Shown in pieces: positions 37,263 through 48,922 of a stretch of DNA of 64,000 nucleotides (positions within the stretch are counted from its first letter, which is position 1; each line of letters opens with the position of its first letter). The translations under genes were made by a program, and so were the position numbers. The notes under the pieces are model-generated. The model was given only the letters and a program-made list of their open reading frames with translations. It was not told the origin of the DNA and searched no databases. This stretch comes from Mesorhizobium shangrilense (GTDB lineage Bacteria; Pseudomonadota; Alphaproteobacteria; Rhizobiales; Rhizobiaceae), in the NCBI RefSeq assembly GCF_040537815.1, contig NZ_JBEWSZ010000006.1:105125-169124 (forward strand), in the 5' to 3' direction.

Positions 37263-37847
37263 TCAACTGGTCTTTTTGCCGTGCTTGACCAGATCCTGAG
37301 CAATGGCGAGATGCAGCGCTTCGGCCAGTTCGCGCGCTGCGCGATTCTCCGCGTCGATCTGCGCCCGGTACGAGGCAAATTCCTGGCGCGGCCGGTCGAA
37401 GGACGACGTGATCGCACGCTTGCCCGTGGAGACGATTGCGCCGGTCTTGGCGTCGGTCAAAGTATAGGCGGACGTCAGCGTCACGGTGCCCGCGGTCGGC
37501 TCGTCCTCATCCGTCGCCACCTGCACGGTCGCGGCCGATTCGACGAGTTCGGTGACGCCAAGTTCGAGCGAATAGACCGGCGACGCCGGTTCGCCCTGGC
37601 CACCGCCAAGCCCGAAGACCAGGTTGTTGCGAATCTGCTGAGCATAGCGTGTCTTGACCGGCTTGATGCCGATCGAGGCAAGCTCTGCGGTGGGGCCGAC
37701 TTGCGAACCGGGGCTCAGCGGCGCGCTCGAATAGAGCGGGCGAATAGTGCACGCGGAAACCAGCGCCATGCAGGCGATCAGGCCGAAAAGCGCCATGCGG
37801 CGCAGGGAACGCGTCACTTGCGTCTTCTCCGGATCAGGCAACGACAT
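37263..37847 (-). CDS. lptE: LPS-assembly lipoprotein LptE
   Basis: Outer-membrane lipoprotein of 194 residues that plugs the LptD barrel and helps insert lipopolysaccharide. The N-terminal signal ends in the lipobox LVSAC, followed by [11 protein letters not shown]. The remainder is the small alpha/beta LptE fold ([53 protein letters not shown]). Its start overlaps the leuS stop by 14 bp; leuS-lptE order is conserved in many proteobacteria and supports the name, since LptE sequences themselves are divergent. Confidence 0.88.
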   Translation of the reverse strand: MSLPDPEKTQVTRSLRRMALFGLIACMALVSACTIRPLYSSAPLSPGSQVGPTAELASIGIKPVKTRYAQQIRNNLVFGLGGGQGEPASPVYSLELGVTELVESAATVQVATDEDEPTAGTVTLTSAYTLTDAKTGAIVSTGKRAITSSFDRPRQEFASYRAQIDAENRAARELAEALHLAIAQDLVKHGKKTS

Positions 37848-40458
37848 TGACGATCCTCTGCGGGACGATGATCACCTTGCGCGGTGCCTTACCTTCGAGC
37901 GCTTTCTGCACGAAGTCGAGAGCGAGAACCGCTTTTTCGACCGCACCTTGGTCCGCGTCGCGGGCAATTGTCAAATCCCCACGCTTCTTGCCGTTGACCT
38001 GAACTGGCAGAACGATCTCGCTGTCGACAATGAGCGACGGGTCGTAGATCGGCCACGGCCGCTCGGCGACCAGATCTGTGCCGCCAAGTGTGTGCCAGCA
38101 TTCCTCGGCCAGATGCGGCATGACCGGCGCGACCAGGTGCACGAGAATGTCCACCGCCTCGCGGCAGGCACCTTTCAGCGCCGCATCGGCCTTGCCTTCC
38201 GCCACCTCGTTCAGCGGTGTCGTCAGCGCATTGGCCAGTTCGTAGACACGAGCAATGGCACGGTTGAAGGCGAGCTTCTCGATATCCTCGCCGACAGCTT
38301 TCAACATCTTGTGCGCGGCCTTGGAAACCACCCCGGCCTCGCCTTCCCTGGCTGCGGCCGGCCGGATTCCGGCAAGTGATTCGGCCGCTGTCGACACCAG
38401 GCGCCAGATGCGCTGCATGAAGCGGTGCGCGCCGGCGGCACCGTCATCGGTCCATTCCACGTCGCGCTCGGGCGGCGAGTCCGACAGCATGAACCAGCGG
38501 GCCGTGTCGGCGCCGTAGCCGTCGGTGATCTCTTCCGGGCTCACCGTGTTCTTCTTCGACTTCGACATCTTCTCGAGCGGCCCGATCTCCACCGCGTCGC
38601 CGGTGGCGATCTCGATGGCGCGGCGCTTGCCCTCCGCGTCCTCAAGCCGCACCTCGCTCGGCGCCAGCCAGCGGCCATTTGATGCGCCTCCGACCCGGTA
38701 GGTCTCGTGCACGACCATGCCTTGCGTGAACAGGCCCTTGAACGGCTCGGCCAGATCGACATGGCCGGTCTCGCGCATGGCACGGGTGAAGAAGCGCGAA
38801 TAGAGCAGGTGCAGGATCGCGTGCTCGATGCCGCCGATATACTGGTCGACCGGCAGCCATTCGTTCGCCGCCTTGGGGTCGGTCGGCTCATGCGCCCAGG
38901 GCGCGGTGAAGCGGGCGAAATACCAGGACGAATCGACGAACGTGTCCATCGTGTCGGTTTCGCGCCGCGCATCCTTACCGCACCGCGGACATTTCACATG
39001 GCGCCATGTCGGATGCCGGTCGAGCGGATTGCCCGGCCGGTCGAACTCGACATCATCCGGCAGCTTGACCGGCAGGTCGGCCTTCGGCACCGGCACCACG
39101 CCGCAATCCTCGCAATGGATCATCGGGATCGGGCAGCCCCAGTAGCGCTGGCGCGAAATGCCCCAGTCGCGCAGGCGGAAATTCACCTTGCGCTCGGCCA
39201 TCGGCCGGTTGCCGATCGTCTTCTGTTCCAGCAGCCTGGCAACCTCGTCGAAAGCCTGGCTCGGCTTCATCTCGTCGAGGAAGCGCGAATTGATCATCGC
39301 GCCGTCGTCGCCATAGGCCACGTCGATGATCTGGAAGGTCGCCTGATTCTCGCCCTCCGGCATCACCACCGGCACCACCGACAGGCCGTATTTGTTGGCG
39401 AAGTCGAGGTCGCGCTGGTCATGCGCCGGGCAGCCGAAGATGGCGCCGGTGCCGTATTCCATCAGCACGAAATTGGCGACGTAGACAGGCAGCGTCCAGC
39501 TGTCGTCGAACGGATGGACGACGCGGATGCCGGTATCGAAACCCTTCTTCTCGGCGGTTTCCAGCGCCGCCACCGAGGTGCCCATGTGGCGGACTTCCTC
39601 GATGAACTTTGCCAGCGCCGGATTGTTCTCGGCGGCCTTCCTGGCCAGCGGATGATCGGCGGCGATCGCCATGAACGAGGCGCCGAAAATAGTATCGGGC
39701 CTTGTCGTGTAGACCTCCAGCTCGTGCTCGCCGGCAACGTCCGAAGCCAGCGGCCAGCGGACCAGCAAGCCTTCGGAACGGCCGATCCAGTTCTGCTGCA
39801 TCAGCTTCACTTTTTCGGGCCATTCGTCGAGGCCGTCGAGCGAGTCCAGCAGGTCATCAGCGAAATCGGTGATCTTGAAGAACCACTGCGTCAGCTCACG
39901 CTGTTCGACCAGCGCGCCGGAGCGCCAGCCGCGGCCGTCGATGACCTGCTCGTTGGCGAGCACGGTCATGTCCTCCGGGTCCCAGTTGACCTTGGAGGAT
40001 TTGCGCGTCACCAGCCCTTTCTCGACGAAGTCGAGGAACAGCATCTGCTGGCGGTGGTAATACTCGACATCGCAGGTGGCGAATTCGCGCGCCCAGTCCA
40101 GCGACAGGCCCATGACCTTGAGCTGCTCGCGCATGGCGGCGATGTTCCGGTAGGTCCATTCCTTGGGATGGACCTTGTTCTGCATGGCGGCATTTTCGGC
40201 CGGCATGCCGAAGGCGTCCCAGCCCATCGGGTGCAGCACGTTGAACCCCTTGGCCCGCTTGTAGCGCGCCACCACGTCGCCCATCGTGTAGTTGCGGGTG
40301 TGGCCGATATGGATATTCCCAGACGGATAGGGGAACATCTCCAGCACGTAGTATTTCGGGCGCGGATCGTTGTTATCCGCCTCGAACAGCTTCCTGGCGT
40401 CCCAGGCCTTCTGCCATTTGGGCTCTGATGTGCGCGGATTGTATCGTTCGGTTGCCAT
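37834..40458 (-). CDS. leuS: Leucyl-tRNA synthetase
   Basis: Class I aminoacyl-tRNA synthetase of 874 residues, charging tRNA-Leu. The HIGH motif is [12 protein letters not shown], the KMSKS loop is [14 protein letters not shown], and an editing CP1 domain lies between them ([23 protein letters not shown]). A zinc-type pair CEDCG and CPRCGKD is present. Length and order are normal. It precedes lptE in a two-gene operon. Confidence 0.98.
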   Translation of the reverse strand: MATERYNPRTSEPKWQKAWDARKLFEADNNDPRPKYYVLEMFPYPSGNIHIGHTRNYTMGDVVARYKRAKGFNVLHPMGWDAFGMPAENAAMQNKVHPKEWTYRNIAAMREQLKVMGLSLDWAREFATCDVEYYHRQQMLFLDFVEKGLVTRKSSKVNWDPEDMTVLANEQVIDGRGWRSGALVEQRELTQWFFKITDFADDLLDSLDGLDEWPEKVKLMQQNWIGRSEGLLVRWPLASDVAGEHELEVYTTRPDTIFGASFMAIAADHPLARKAAENNPALAKFIEEVRHMGTSVAALETAEKKGFDTGIRVVHPFDDSWTLPVYVANFVLMEYGTGAIFGCPAHDQRDLDFANKYGLSVVPVVMPEGENQATFQIIDVAYGDDGAMINSRFLDEMKPSQAFDEVARLLEQKTIGNRPMAERKVNFRLRDWGISRQRYWGCPIPMIHCEDCGVVPVPKADLPVKLPDDVEFDRPGNPLDRHPTWRHVKCPRCGKDARRETDTMDTFVDSSWYFARFTAPWAHEPTDPKAANEWLPVDQYIGGIEHAILHLLYSRFFTRAMRETGHVDLAEPFKGLFTQGMVVHETYRVGGASNGRWLAPSEVRLEDAEGKRRAIEIATGDAVEIGPLEKMSKSKKNTVSPEEITDGYGADTARWFMLSDSPPERDVEWTDDGAAGAHRFMQRIWRLVSTAAESLAGIRPAAAREGEAGVVSKAAHKMLKAVGEDIEKLAFNRAIARVYELANALTTPLNEVAEGKADAALKGACREAVDILVHLVAPVMPHLAEECWHTLGGTDLVAERPWPIYDPSLIVDSEIVLPVQVNGKKRGDLTIARDADQGAVEKAVLALDFVQKALEGKAPRKVIIVPQRIVNVVA

Positions 40459-40613
40459 GGGACGTTTTTCACTTAAAAAGCATCGCGGACTGCGGGCGAA
40501 AGCTCGGCAGTTCAGGGAATGTGGTTGGGGTGTTCACCATGGTTTGGCAAACCCGTCAACCATATGGGTATCGCGTCGGTCAAAAACGCGGGTCAAAACA
40601 GCAGGATTCAGAC

Positions 40614-41276
40614 ATGGGCGACGCCGTTCAGCAGTTTTTCGCGGTCAAGGCAAGGATCGCCGCCGCCGAGCGCGAGGCGGCTCGCGAAGCCGATGCGGTG
40701 ACGCTGGTCGCGGTTTCCAAGACCTTTGACGCCGCCGACATCCAGCCGGTGATCGAGGCCGGTCAGCGCGTCTTCGGCGAGAACCGCGTGCAGGAAGCGC
40801 AAGGCAAATGGCCGGAGCTGAAGGACGCATTCCCGGATATCGAGCTGCATCTGATCGGCCCGTTACAGTCGAACAAGGCGAAGGAAGCGGTGGCGCTGTT
40901 CGATGTCATCGAGACGATTGATCGCGAAAAGATCGCCGCCGAACTCGCCAAGGAGATCATCCGGCAGGGCCGCGCGCCAAAACTCTATGTCCAGGTTAAC
41001 ACCGGCTCCGAGCCGCAGAAGGCCGGCATCGAGCCGCGCGAAGCCGTCGCCTTCGTCGCCCGCTGCCGCGACGTGCACGGCCTCGCGATAGAAGGCCTGA
41101 TGTGCATCCCGCCGGCGGATGAGAACCCAGGACCGCATTTCGCCTTGCTGGAAAAGCTTGCGCGGGAGGCCGGCGTCGCGAAACTGTCGATGGGCATGTC
41201 GGGCGACTACGAGACGGCGATCGCCTTCGGCGCCACCAGCGTTAGGGTCGGCTCGGCGATTTTCGGCAGTCGATAG
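40614..41276 (+). CDS. YggS/PROSC-family pyridoxal phosphate-binding protein
   Basis: Protein of 220 residues that carries PLP and supports vitamin B6 and amino-acid homeostasis. The PLP lysine is in TLVAVSKTFDA; other family motifs are RVFGENRVQEAQGKW, LHLIGPLQSNKAKEA, QVNTGSEPQKAGI, GLMCIPP and LSMGMSGDYETAIAFGATSVRVGSAIFG. It is a single-domain TIM-barrel without the racemase C-terminal domain. ATG 40614 follows AGGA at 7 nt. It is divergent from leuS. Confidence 0.93.
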   Translation: MGDAVQQFFAVKARIAAAEREAAREADAVTLVAVSKTFDAADIQPVIEAGQRVFGENRVQEAQGKWPELKDAFPDIELHLIGPLQSNKAKEAVALFDVIETIDREKIAAELAKEIIRQGRAPKLYVQVNTGSEPQKAGIEPREAVAFVARCRDVHGLAIEGLMCIPPADENPGPHFALLEKLAREAGVAKLSMGMSGDYETAIAFGATSVRVGSAIFGSR

Positions 41277-41384
41277 GCCGAGGCGACTTGTGCCAGTCGG
41301 GCATGCTGATTGCGCCAACACTGGAAACGAAACGTACCGTTCCTATTTGCCTTCTGTCATCACAATCCTCCTGGAGCCTCCACC

Positions 41385-42434
41385 ATGCGTTACAATCAGC
41401 TTGGAAACACGGGTATGTTCGTATCCGAACTTTGCCTGGGTACCATGACCTTCGGCGCCGCAGGCCAGAACGCCCAATGGGGCCTGATCGCCAGCCTCGA
41501 CCAGAAGGGCGTCAACGAGATCGTTGCCCGCTCCATTGCCGCCGGCGTCAATTTCTTCGACACGGCCGACGTCTATTCCTTCGGCGAGTCGGAGCGCCTG
41601 CTCGGCCAGTCGCTCAGGGATCTCGGCGTCGCCCGGTCGAACGTGGTCATCGCTACCAAGGTCCACGGCGCCATGGGCGAAGGCCCGAACCAGCGCGGCT
41701 CGTCGCGCGGCCACATCATGGATTCGGTCGACGCCAGCCTGGAGCGCCTGCAGCTCGACCATATCGACCTCTACCAGCTCCACGGCACCGACACGGTGAC
41801 GCCCATCGACGAGACCTTGCGGGCGCTGGACGACCTCGTTGCCAGCGGCAAGGTCCGCTATGTCGGCGTTTCCAACTGGGCGGCGTGGCGCATCGCCAAG
41901 GCGCTCGGCATTGCCGACCGCAAGGGCTTTGCCCGTTTCGAGACCATCCAGTCCTACTACTCGATCGCCGGCCGCGACCTCGAACGCGAGATCGTGCCGC
42001 TGCTCAATGAGGAGAAGCTTGGGCTGATGGTGTGGTCGCCGCTGGCGGGCGGCCTGCTGTCCGGCAAATACGGACCTGGCGCGCCCGGCAATGGCGAAGG
42101 CCGCCGCGCTTCCTTCAACTTCCCACCGGTCAACGAGGACCGTGCCTGGGCGGCCGTCGCGGTGATGCGCGAGATCGCGCAAAAGCACGATGTGAGCGTC
42201 GCCACGGTGGCGCTCGGCTATGTGCTGGCGAAGCCCTTCGTCATGAGCGTGATCATCGGAGCCAGCCGCATGGAACAACTCGAGCAGAACCTTGCTGCCA
42301 CCCAGTTGAAGCTCGACACTGACGACCTCGTGCGTCTCGACGAGGTCAGCGCCCTGCCGGCCGAATATCCCGGATGGATGCTCGAACGTCAGGCGGCGGG
42401 CCGGCGTCCGGCGCCGTTCACCCCGAAAGCATAG
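41385..42434 (+). CDS. Aldo/keto reductase
   Basis: NADPH-dependent oxidoreductase of 349 residues with a TIM-barrel fold. Motifs are MRYNQLGNTGMFVSELCLGTMTFG, the catalytic tetrad pieces FFDTADVYSFGESE (Asp, Tyr), VVIATKVHG (Lys) and IDLYQLHGTD (His), and the cofactor loop VIIGASRMEQLEQN. The substrate is not predictable. GGAG lies 8 nt before the ATG. A LysR gene converges on it. Confidence 0.93.
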   Translation: MRYNQLGNTGMFVSELCLGTMTFGAAGQNAQWGLIASLDQKGVNEIVARSIAAGVNFFDTADVYSFGESERLLGQSLRDLGVARSNVVIATKVHGAMGEGPNQRGSSRGHIMDSVDASLERLQLDHIDLYQLHGTDTVTPIDETLRALDDLVASGKVRYVGVSNWAAWRIAKALGIADRKGFARFETIQSYYSIAGRDLEREIVPLLNEEKLGLMVWSPLAGGLLSGKYGPGAPGNGEGRRASFNFPPVNEDRAWAAVAVMREIAQKHDVSVATVALGYVLAKPFVMSVIIGASRMEQLEQNLAATQLKLDTDDLVRLDEVSALPAEYPGWMLERQAAGRRPAPFTPKA

Positions 42435-42490
42435 AACCCGCCAGCTCAGATATCTCGGGAGCCCATCCGCTCCCGAGAACCCTTCTCATC

Positions 42491-43399
42491 TCAGGTCAGC
42501 CGTACAGTCTCGACCAGAAAATCCAGAAAGGCGCGCACGCGCGCCGGCAGGTGCCGGCCCTGGCCGACATAGACCGCGTGCGTGGCCTCCTCGTCGCCGG
42601 GATTGAACGCATCCAGCAGCGGCACCAACCGACCGGCCGCAATATCATCGGCCACATGCCAGCGAGCCAGCCGGGAGATTCCGGCGCCTGCCAGCGTCAT
42701 CAGCCGCATCGCCTCGCCATCGCTGACCAGCGTGTTGCCGTTGATCGGGACTATGACAGCATTACCGGCCGCGCCGAGGAACGGCCAGCCGTCGAGATGC
42801 CTGACGAAGCCGAAGCCCATGCGATTATGGCTGTCGAGATCGGCCGGCGTCTGCGGTGTGCCGTGCTTTTCGAGGTAGGAGGGCGCAGCGACCACGACGA
42901 CCGGGCCTTGCCCGAGCTTGCGCGCCACCAGTCGCGATTCGCCAAGTGGCCCGGCACGGATGGCGACGTCAGCACGTTCCGCCATCAGGTCGATGACACT
43001 GTCGGTCAGCACCAGATCAACCGAAATCTCGGGATAGCGTTCGAGGAAATCAGGCAGGAGCGGGATCAGCCTGTGCACTCCAAAGGGCACGTAGCTGTTG
43101 ACGCGCAACCGTCCACGCGGCGCCGCACCCGCGGCCGCCTCACGCTCGGCCGCAGCCATGTCGGCAAGGATGCGCACCCCATTGTCATAAAACGCCGTCC
43201 CTTCCGGCGTCAGTTGCAGCTTGCGCGTCGAGCGGCTGACCAATCGGGCGCCGAGTCGGGCTTCCAGCCGCGCGATCAGCTTGCTCACCGCCGACGGCGT
43301 CATCCGCAATGCGCGCGCCGCGGCAGAGAAGCTGCCCGCCTCGACGACGCGGACAAACACTTCGATCTCGCCGGAACGGTTGATGTCGGGCCTGGCCAT
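42491..43399 (-). CDS. LysR-family transcriptional regulator
   Basis: Regulator of 302 residues. The N-terminal HTH is GEIEVFVRVVEAGSFSAAARALRMTPSAVSKLIARLEARLGARL, followed by an effector-binding domain with PFGVHRLIPLLPDFLERYPEISVDLVL. It belongs to the large branch that includes regulators of neighbouring efflux or reductase genes. ATG 43399 is chosen because the HTH begins soon after. The 17-bp palindrome TGTGAA-N5-TTCACA lies directly before it, so autoregulation and control of the divergent MFS gene are likely. Confidence 0.92.
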   Translation of the reverse strand: MARPDINRSGEIEVFVRVVEAGSFSAAARALRMTPSAVSKLIARLEARLGARLVSRSTRKLQLTPEGTAFYDNGVRILADMAAAEREAAAGAAPRGRLRVNSYVPFGVHRLIPLLPDFLERYPEISVDLVLTDSVIDLMAERADVAIRAGPLGESRLVARKLGQGPVVVVAAPSYLEKHGTPQTPADLDSHNRMGFGFVRHLDGWPFLGAAGNAVIVPINGNTLVSDGEAMRLMTLAGAGISRLARWHVADDIAAGRLVPLLDAFNPGDEEATHAVYVGQGRHLPARVRAFLDFLVETVRLT

Positions 43400-43400
43400 C

Positions 43401-43417
43401 TGTGAATCTATTTCACA
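43401..43417. promoter_or_regulatory. LysR-type operator TGTGAA-N5-TTCACA
   Basis: Perfect 6-bp arms with a 5-bp spacer (T-N11-A form), placed 1 bp upstream of the LysR ATG and about 100 bp from the divergent MFS start. This is the classic location of an autoregulatory LysR site. Confidence 0.75.
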
Positions 43418-43518
43418 GAAAATGTTCCCAAGGCAAGTCTGGTTCACAGCGCATGGCAACACGATCTTTCGGGCCGGGGCGCGGGACGGCGCTCTTCGCC
43501 ATTGAAGTGGAAATCGCC

Positions 43519-44700
43519 ATGCCTCTTGCTCTTTATGCCCTCGCCGCCGGTGCCTTCGGCATCGGCGTCACCGAATTCGTCATCATGGGTCTGCTGCTTG
43601 ATGTCAGCAAGGATCTCGGCGTCTCGATCTCGGCAGCCGGCCAGTTGATTTCCGGGTATGCGCTGGGCGTCGTCATCGGCGCGCCGCTGCTGACCATCGC
43701 CACCGGCAACTGGCCGCGCAAGACCGTGCTTCTGGCGCTGATGGCGATCTTCACGCTTGGCAATCTCGCCTGCGCGCTGGCCCCCGACTACTGGACGCTG
43801 ATGGGCGCCCGAATCATCACCGCCTTCGCCCACGGTACCTTCTTCGGCGTCGGCTCGGTGGTCGCCACGGGCCTGGTCGCGCCCAACAGGAAAGCGTCGG
43901 CGATCGCGCTCATGTTCACCGGCCTGACCATCGCCAACATCCTCGGCGTTCCCTTCGGCACCTGGCTCGGCCAGGCCTTCGGCTGGCGCGCGACCTTCTG
44001 GGCGGTAACCGTGGTCGGCCTGGCGGCCTTCGCGGTCATATCGGCTCTGGTGCCACGTAGCCAGACGGCCTCTGAAAAGAGCGACCTGCGCGCCGATCTC
44101 GCCGTGCTGCGCCGCACGCCGGTCCTGCTCGGTCTTGCCACCACCGTGCTCGGCTATGCCGGCGTCTTCGCCGTCTTCACCTACATCGCACCGTTGCTGA
44201 CCGAGATCAGCGGCTTCAAGGAAGCGGCGGTGTCCCCGATCCTGCTCGTCTTCGGTGGCGGTCTCATCGCCGGCAACCTCGCCGGCGGCAAGGTCGCCGA
44301 TCGCTGGCTGGTACCAGCCGTGCTGGGCAGCCTTATCGTGCTGGCCGTGGTGCTCGCAACCATGACCTTCGCCATCCACAGCCAGGTCATGGCCGTGATC
44401 TATGTCGGCCTGCTTGGTGCTGCTGCCTTCGCCACCGTGGCGCCGCTGCAGATGTGGGTGCTCGAGAAGGCTCAAGGGGCCGGCCAGAGCCTCGCCTCGT
44501 CCTTCAACATCGCCGCCTTCAATCTCGGCAATGCCGCCGGCGCCTGGCTTGGCGGCGCGGTCATCGCCCACGGCCTCGGCCTCGGTGCGCTCACCTGGGT
44601 CGCGGCTCTCCTGCCGCTCGCGGCGCTGGGCGTGGCGGGGCTGGCGCTGCGCCTCGATCGCACCGCCACGCTCGGCGCGCCCGCCCCTATCCGGTCGTGA
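43519..44700 (+). CDS. MFS efflux transporter (AraJ/PbuE-like, DHA1 family)
   Basis: Inner-membrane permease of 393 residues with twelve predicted segments. The start MPLALYALAAGAFGIGVTEFVIMGLLLDVSKDLGVSISAAGQLISGYALGVVIGAPLL is typical of the AraJ/YdhP/PbuE DHA1 group of drug or sugar exporters. The motif-A-like loop NWPRKTVLL is present. ATG 43519 gives the normal N-terminus; ATG 43453 is possible. It is divergent from the LysR gene and followed 55 bp later by an aldo/keto reductase on the same strand, probably in one operon. The substrate is unknown. Confidence 0.9.
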   Translation: MPLALYALAAGAFGIGVTEFVIMGLLLDVSKDLGVSISAAGQLISGYALGVVIGAPLLTIATGNWPRKTVLLALMAIFTLGNLACALAPDYWTLMGARIITAFAHGTFFGVGSVVATGLVAPNRKASAIALMFTGLTIANILGVPFGTWLGQAFGWRATFWAVTVVGLAAFAVISALVPRSQTASEKSDLRADLAVLRRTPVLLGLATTVLGYAGVFAVFTYIAPLLTEISGFKEAAVSPILLVFGGGLIAGNLAGGKVADRWLVPAVLGSLIVLAVVLATMTFAIHSQVMAVIYVGLLGAAAFATVAPLQMWVLEKAQGAGQSLASSFNIAAFNLGNAAGAWLGGAVIAHGLGLGALTWVAALLPLAALGVAGLALRLDRTATLGAPAPIRS

Positions 44701-44755
44701 CCGCAAGCCAATTCGCTTTTCGACATTCCCCGTTCAACATCACCAGGAGCAAAAA

Positions 44756-45790
44756 ATGGACTATCGACGTCTCGGCGCATCCGGCCTGAAAGTGCCGGCG
44801 CTGTCATTCGGCGCGGGAACCTTCGGCGGCTCCGGCCCGCTGTTCGGCGCCTGGGGCAACAGTGATGCCAAGGAAGCGCGGCGGCTGGTCGACATCTGCC
44901 TTGAGGCCGGTGTCAACCTCTTTGACACCGCCGACGTCTATTCGAACGGCGCATCGGAAGAAGTGCTTGGCGAAGCCATCAAGGGTCGCCGCGACGCGGT
45001 GCTGATCTCGACCAAGACCTCGCTGCCGATGGGCGACGGGCCGGCCGACTACGGCTCGTCGCGTTCGCGGCTGATCAAGGCCGTGGAGGATGCGCTGAGA
45101 CGCCTCGGCACCGACTACATCGACCTGTTGCAGTTGCATGCCTTCGATGCCGGCACGCCGATCGAGGAGGTGCTGTCGACGCTGGACGAACTCGTCCGCT
45201 CCGGAAAGCTGCGCTATGTCGGCGTCTCCAATTTCTCCGGCTGGCAGGTGATGAAGTCGCTGGCGGAGGCCGACAAGCACGGCTATCCGCGCTATGTCGC
45301 ACACCAGGTCTACTATTCGTTGGTCGGGCGCGACTATGAGTGGGAGCTGATGCCGCTCGGCATCGACCAGGGCGTCGGTGCCTTGGTGTGGAGCCCGCTC
45401 GGCTGGGGCCGCCTGACCGGCAAGATCCGTCGCGGCCAGCCGCTACCGGAAAAGAGCCGGCTGCACGACACCGCGAGCTTCGGTCCGCCAGTCGAGGACG
45501 AACATCTCTACCGGGTCATGGATGCACTCGACGCGGTGGCCGAGGAAACCGGCAAGACAGTGCCGCAGATCGCCATCAACTGGCTGCTGCGGCGCCCGAC
45601 CGTTTCATCCGTCATCATCGGCGCCCGCAACGAGGAGCAGTTGCGCCAGAACCTCGGCGCCGTTGGCTGGACGCTGACGCCTGAGCAGATCAAGAAGCTG
45701 GACGCGGCGAGCGAAGTCACCGCGCCCTACCCCTATTTCCCCTATCGCCGCCAAGAAGGCTTCGCACGGCTCAACCCGCCGGCCGTCTGA
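44756..45790 (+). CDS. Aldo/keto reductase
   Basis: NADPH-dependent reductase of 344 residues. It has MDYRRLGASGLKVPALSFGAGTFGG, FDTADVYSNGASEEVLG, VLISTKTSLPMG, YIDLLQLHAFD and SVIIGARNEEQLRQNL, the standard AKR motifs. CAGGAGC lies upstream of the ATG. It follows the MFS gene and may be under the same LysR control. It resembles the AKR at 41385 in general layout but is clearly distinct in sequence. Confidence 0.93.
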   Translation: MDYRRLGASGLKVPALSFGAGTFGGSGPLFGAWGNSDAKEARRLVDICLEAGVNLFDTADVYSNGASEEVLGEAIKGRRDAVLISTKTSLPMGDGPADYGSSRSRLIKAVEDALRRLGTDYIDLLQLHAFDAGTPIEEVLSTLDELVRSGKLRYVGVSNFSGWQVMKSLAEADKHGYPRYVAHQVYYSLVGRDYEWELMPLGIDQGVGALVWSPLGWGRLTGKIRRGQPLPEKSRLHDTASFGPPVEDEHLYRVMDALDAVAEETGKTVPQIAINWLLRRPTVSSVIIGARNEEQLRQNLGAVGWTLTPEQIKKLDAASEVTAPYPYFPYRRQEGFARLNPPAV

Positions 45791-45838
45791 CATCTCCTCG
45801 CCTGGGTCGCGTGACGCGCGACCCAGGCCTTGGACCGC

Positions 45839-46231
45839 CTATCCCCAGATCGGCCAAAGCGCCGCCTGGCCGCTGCCGATCAGGGCGATGACGATCAGGC
45901 AGACGATCCACAGCGCCGGATATTCCCAGCCGCCGCCCGCATTGGTGAACCAGAAACCATTCTTGCCATGAACGAGCACGATCGTGCCCGCCATCAGGGG
46001 AATGAGCAGGATCGCCGCCAGCCGTGTGGCGACGCCGAAGATCAGCCCGAGGCCGCCAGCCGTTTCGGCGGCGATGGCGATCAAGCCGAAATAGCCGGGT
46101 ACGCCAAGCGACTGGAAATAGTCGGTCGTGCCCTTGGGCGTGAAGACGAAGTATTTCAGATAGGCATGGGCAAGAAACAGGCCGCCGACGCTGACACGAA
46201 GCAGCAATGCGGCATAGTCGAAAGCGGTCAT
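45839..46231 (-). CDS. DoxX-family membrane protein
   Basis: Four-helix inner-membrane protein of 130 residues: LLLRVSVGGLFLAHAYLKYF, GLIAIAAETAGGLGLIFGVA, LAAILLIPLMAGTIVLV and PALWIVCLIVIALIGSG. The GGLFLAHAYLK and ETAGGLGLI pattern is typical of DoxX/SURF4-like proteins. GGGAG lies 8 nt upstream of ATG 46231; an ATG at 46309 is less likely. The function is poorly defined; some members act with redox enzymes. It converges with the aldo/keto reductase gene. Confidence 0.87.
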   Translation of the reverse strand: MTAFDYAALLLRVSVGGLFLAHAYLKYFVFTPKGTTDYFQSLGVPGYFGLIAIAAETAGGLGLIFGVATRLAAILLIPLMAGTIVLVHGKNGFWFTNAGGGWEYPALWIVCLIVIALIGSGQAALWPIWG

Positions 46232-46357
46232 GTCCGTTCTCCCGATCGCGGACGCCGCGTTGGGCATTCTGCCTTGCCGCGCCGCCCGCCAAGCATAGCC
46301 GACAGCCATTTTTCTGTCGCCGCACGAGAATGGAAACAGACCGTCCGCGGCCGCTCG

Positions 46358-46630
46358 TCAGTGCAGCACGAATTCACCGTCGACCTTGCGCCATTCGTTC
46401 GGCGCGATCAGCTTCTGGTGGGTGTAGACAACCGAATGCAGCGGGCCCTCGAGCTCGGCCTTCCAGAACTCGATGAATTTGATCAGCACCGGAAATTTCG
46501 GGGCGATGTCGTAATCCTGCCAGATGAAGCTTTGCAGCAGGTGCGGATGGTCAGGGAAGTGATAGAGAATCTTGGCCGTGGTCAGCCCATAGCCCTTGAG
46601 CATCAGGTCCATTTCGGCGTGGTCGCGCAT
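46358..46630 (-). CDS. Usg-like family protein
   Basis: Small cytoplasmic protein of 90 residues: KGYGLTTAKILYHFPDHPHLLQSFIWQDYDIAPKFPVL, then EFWKAELEGPLHSVVYTHQKLI and a terminal VDGEFVLH. This matches the Usg-like family of alphaproteobacteria, whose function is unknown. AGAGGA lies upstream of ATG 46630. It stands alone between doxX and acsA. Confidence 0.87.
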   Translation of the reverse strand: MRDHAEMDLMLKGYGLTTAKILYHFPDHPHLLQSFIWQDYDIAPKFPVLIKFIEFWKAELEGPLHSVVYTHQKLIAPNEWRKVDGEFVLH

Positions 46631-46958
46631 TGTGGTCCTCTGGGTTCGAGTCTCCTTCTCCTCCCAACGATGATTCTGCGCTTCATTGCTTAATCGTCTA
46701 TTGATATTTTCGTGATCGATGTCAGGTTTATCCCGCAAAAACATGCGGTTAGCAGCGAGCCTTGCCGAGTGCTGACAGCGGCGCGATGGTGGGCGTGCGG
46801 CATCCCGCCGCGCAAACCCCCAATCTCCCACCAAACCCAATGTCTAATATTGCCGTCAACGCGGAACTGTTAATAATGCGCGCGAATTCGCGGCCGCGTC
46901 GCCGCGATCCCCGCTGGCCTCCAAGCCAGCGGTTTGGTTTCGGGAGGAAAGTGAAGAC
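46631..46958. other. Gene-free region upstream of acsA, with a leader hairpin
   Basis: No convincing ORF lies in this 328-bp gap. It holds the leftward usg-type promoter and the rightward acsA promoter. A hairpin with 8-bp arms CCGCTGGC / GCCAGCGG spans 46911-46932, ten bases before the acsA Shine-Dalgarno GGGAGGAA. AT-rich patches occur near 46690-46720 and 46840-46880. Confidence 0.5.
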
Positions 46959-48914
<1,956 letters not shown>

Positions 48915-48922
48915 CACGAACC

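Noticed and set aside
38707..40428. Plus-strand ORF (573 codons) opposite leuS
   Set aside because: Antisense of a textbook leucyl-tRNA synthetase; no motif or ribosome-binding site.
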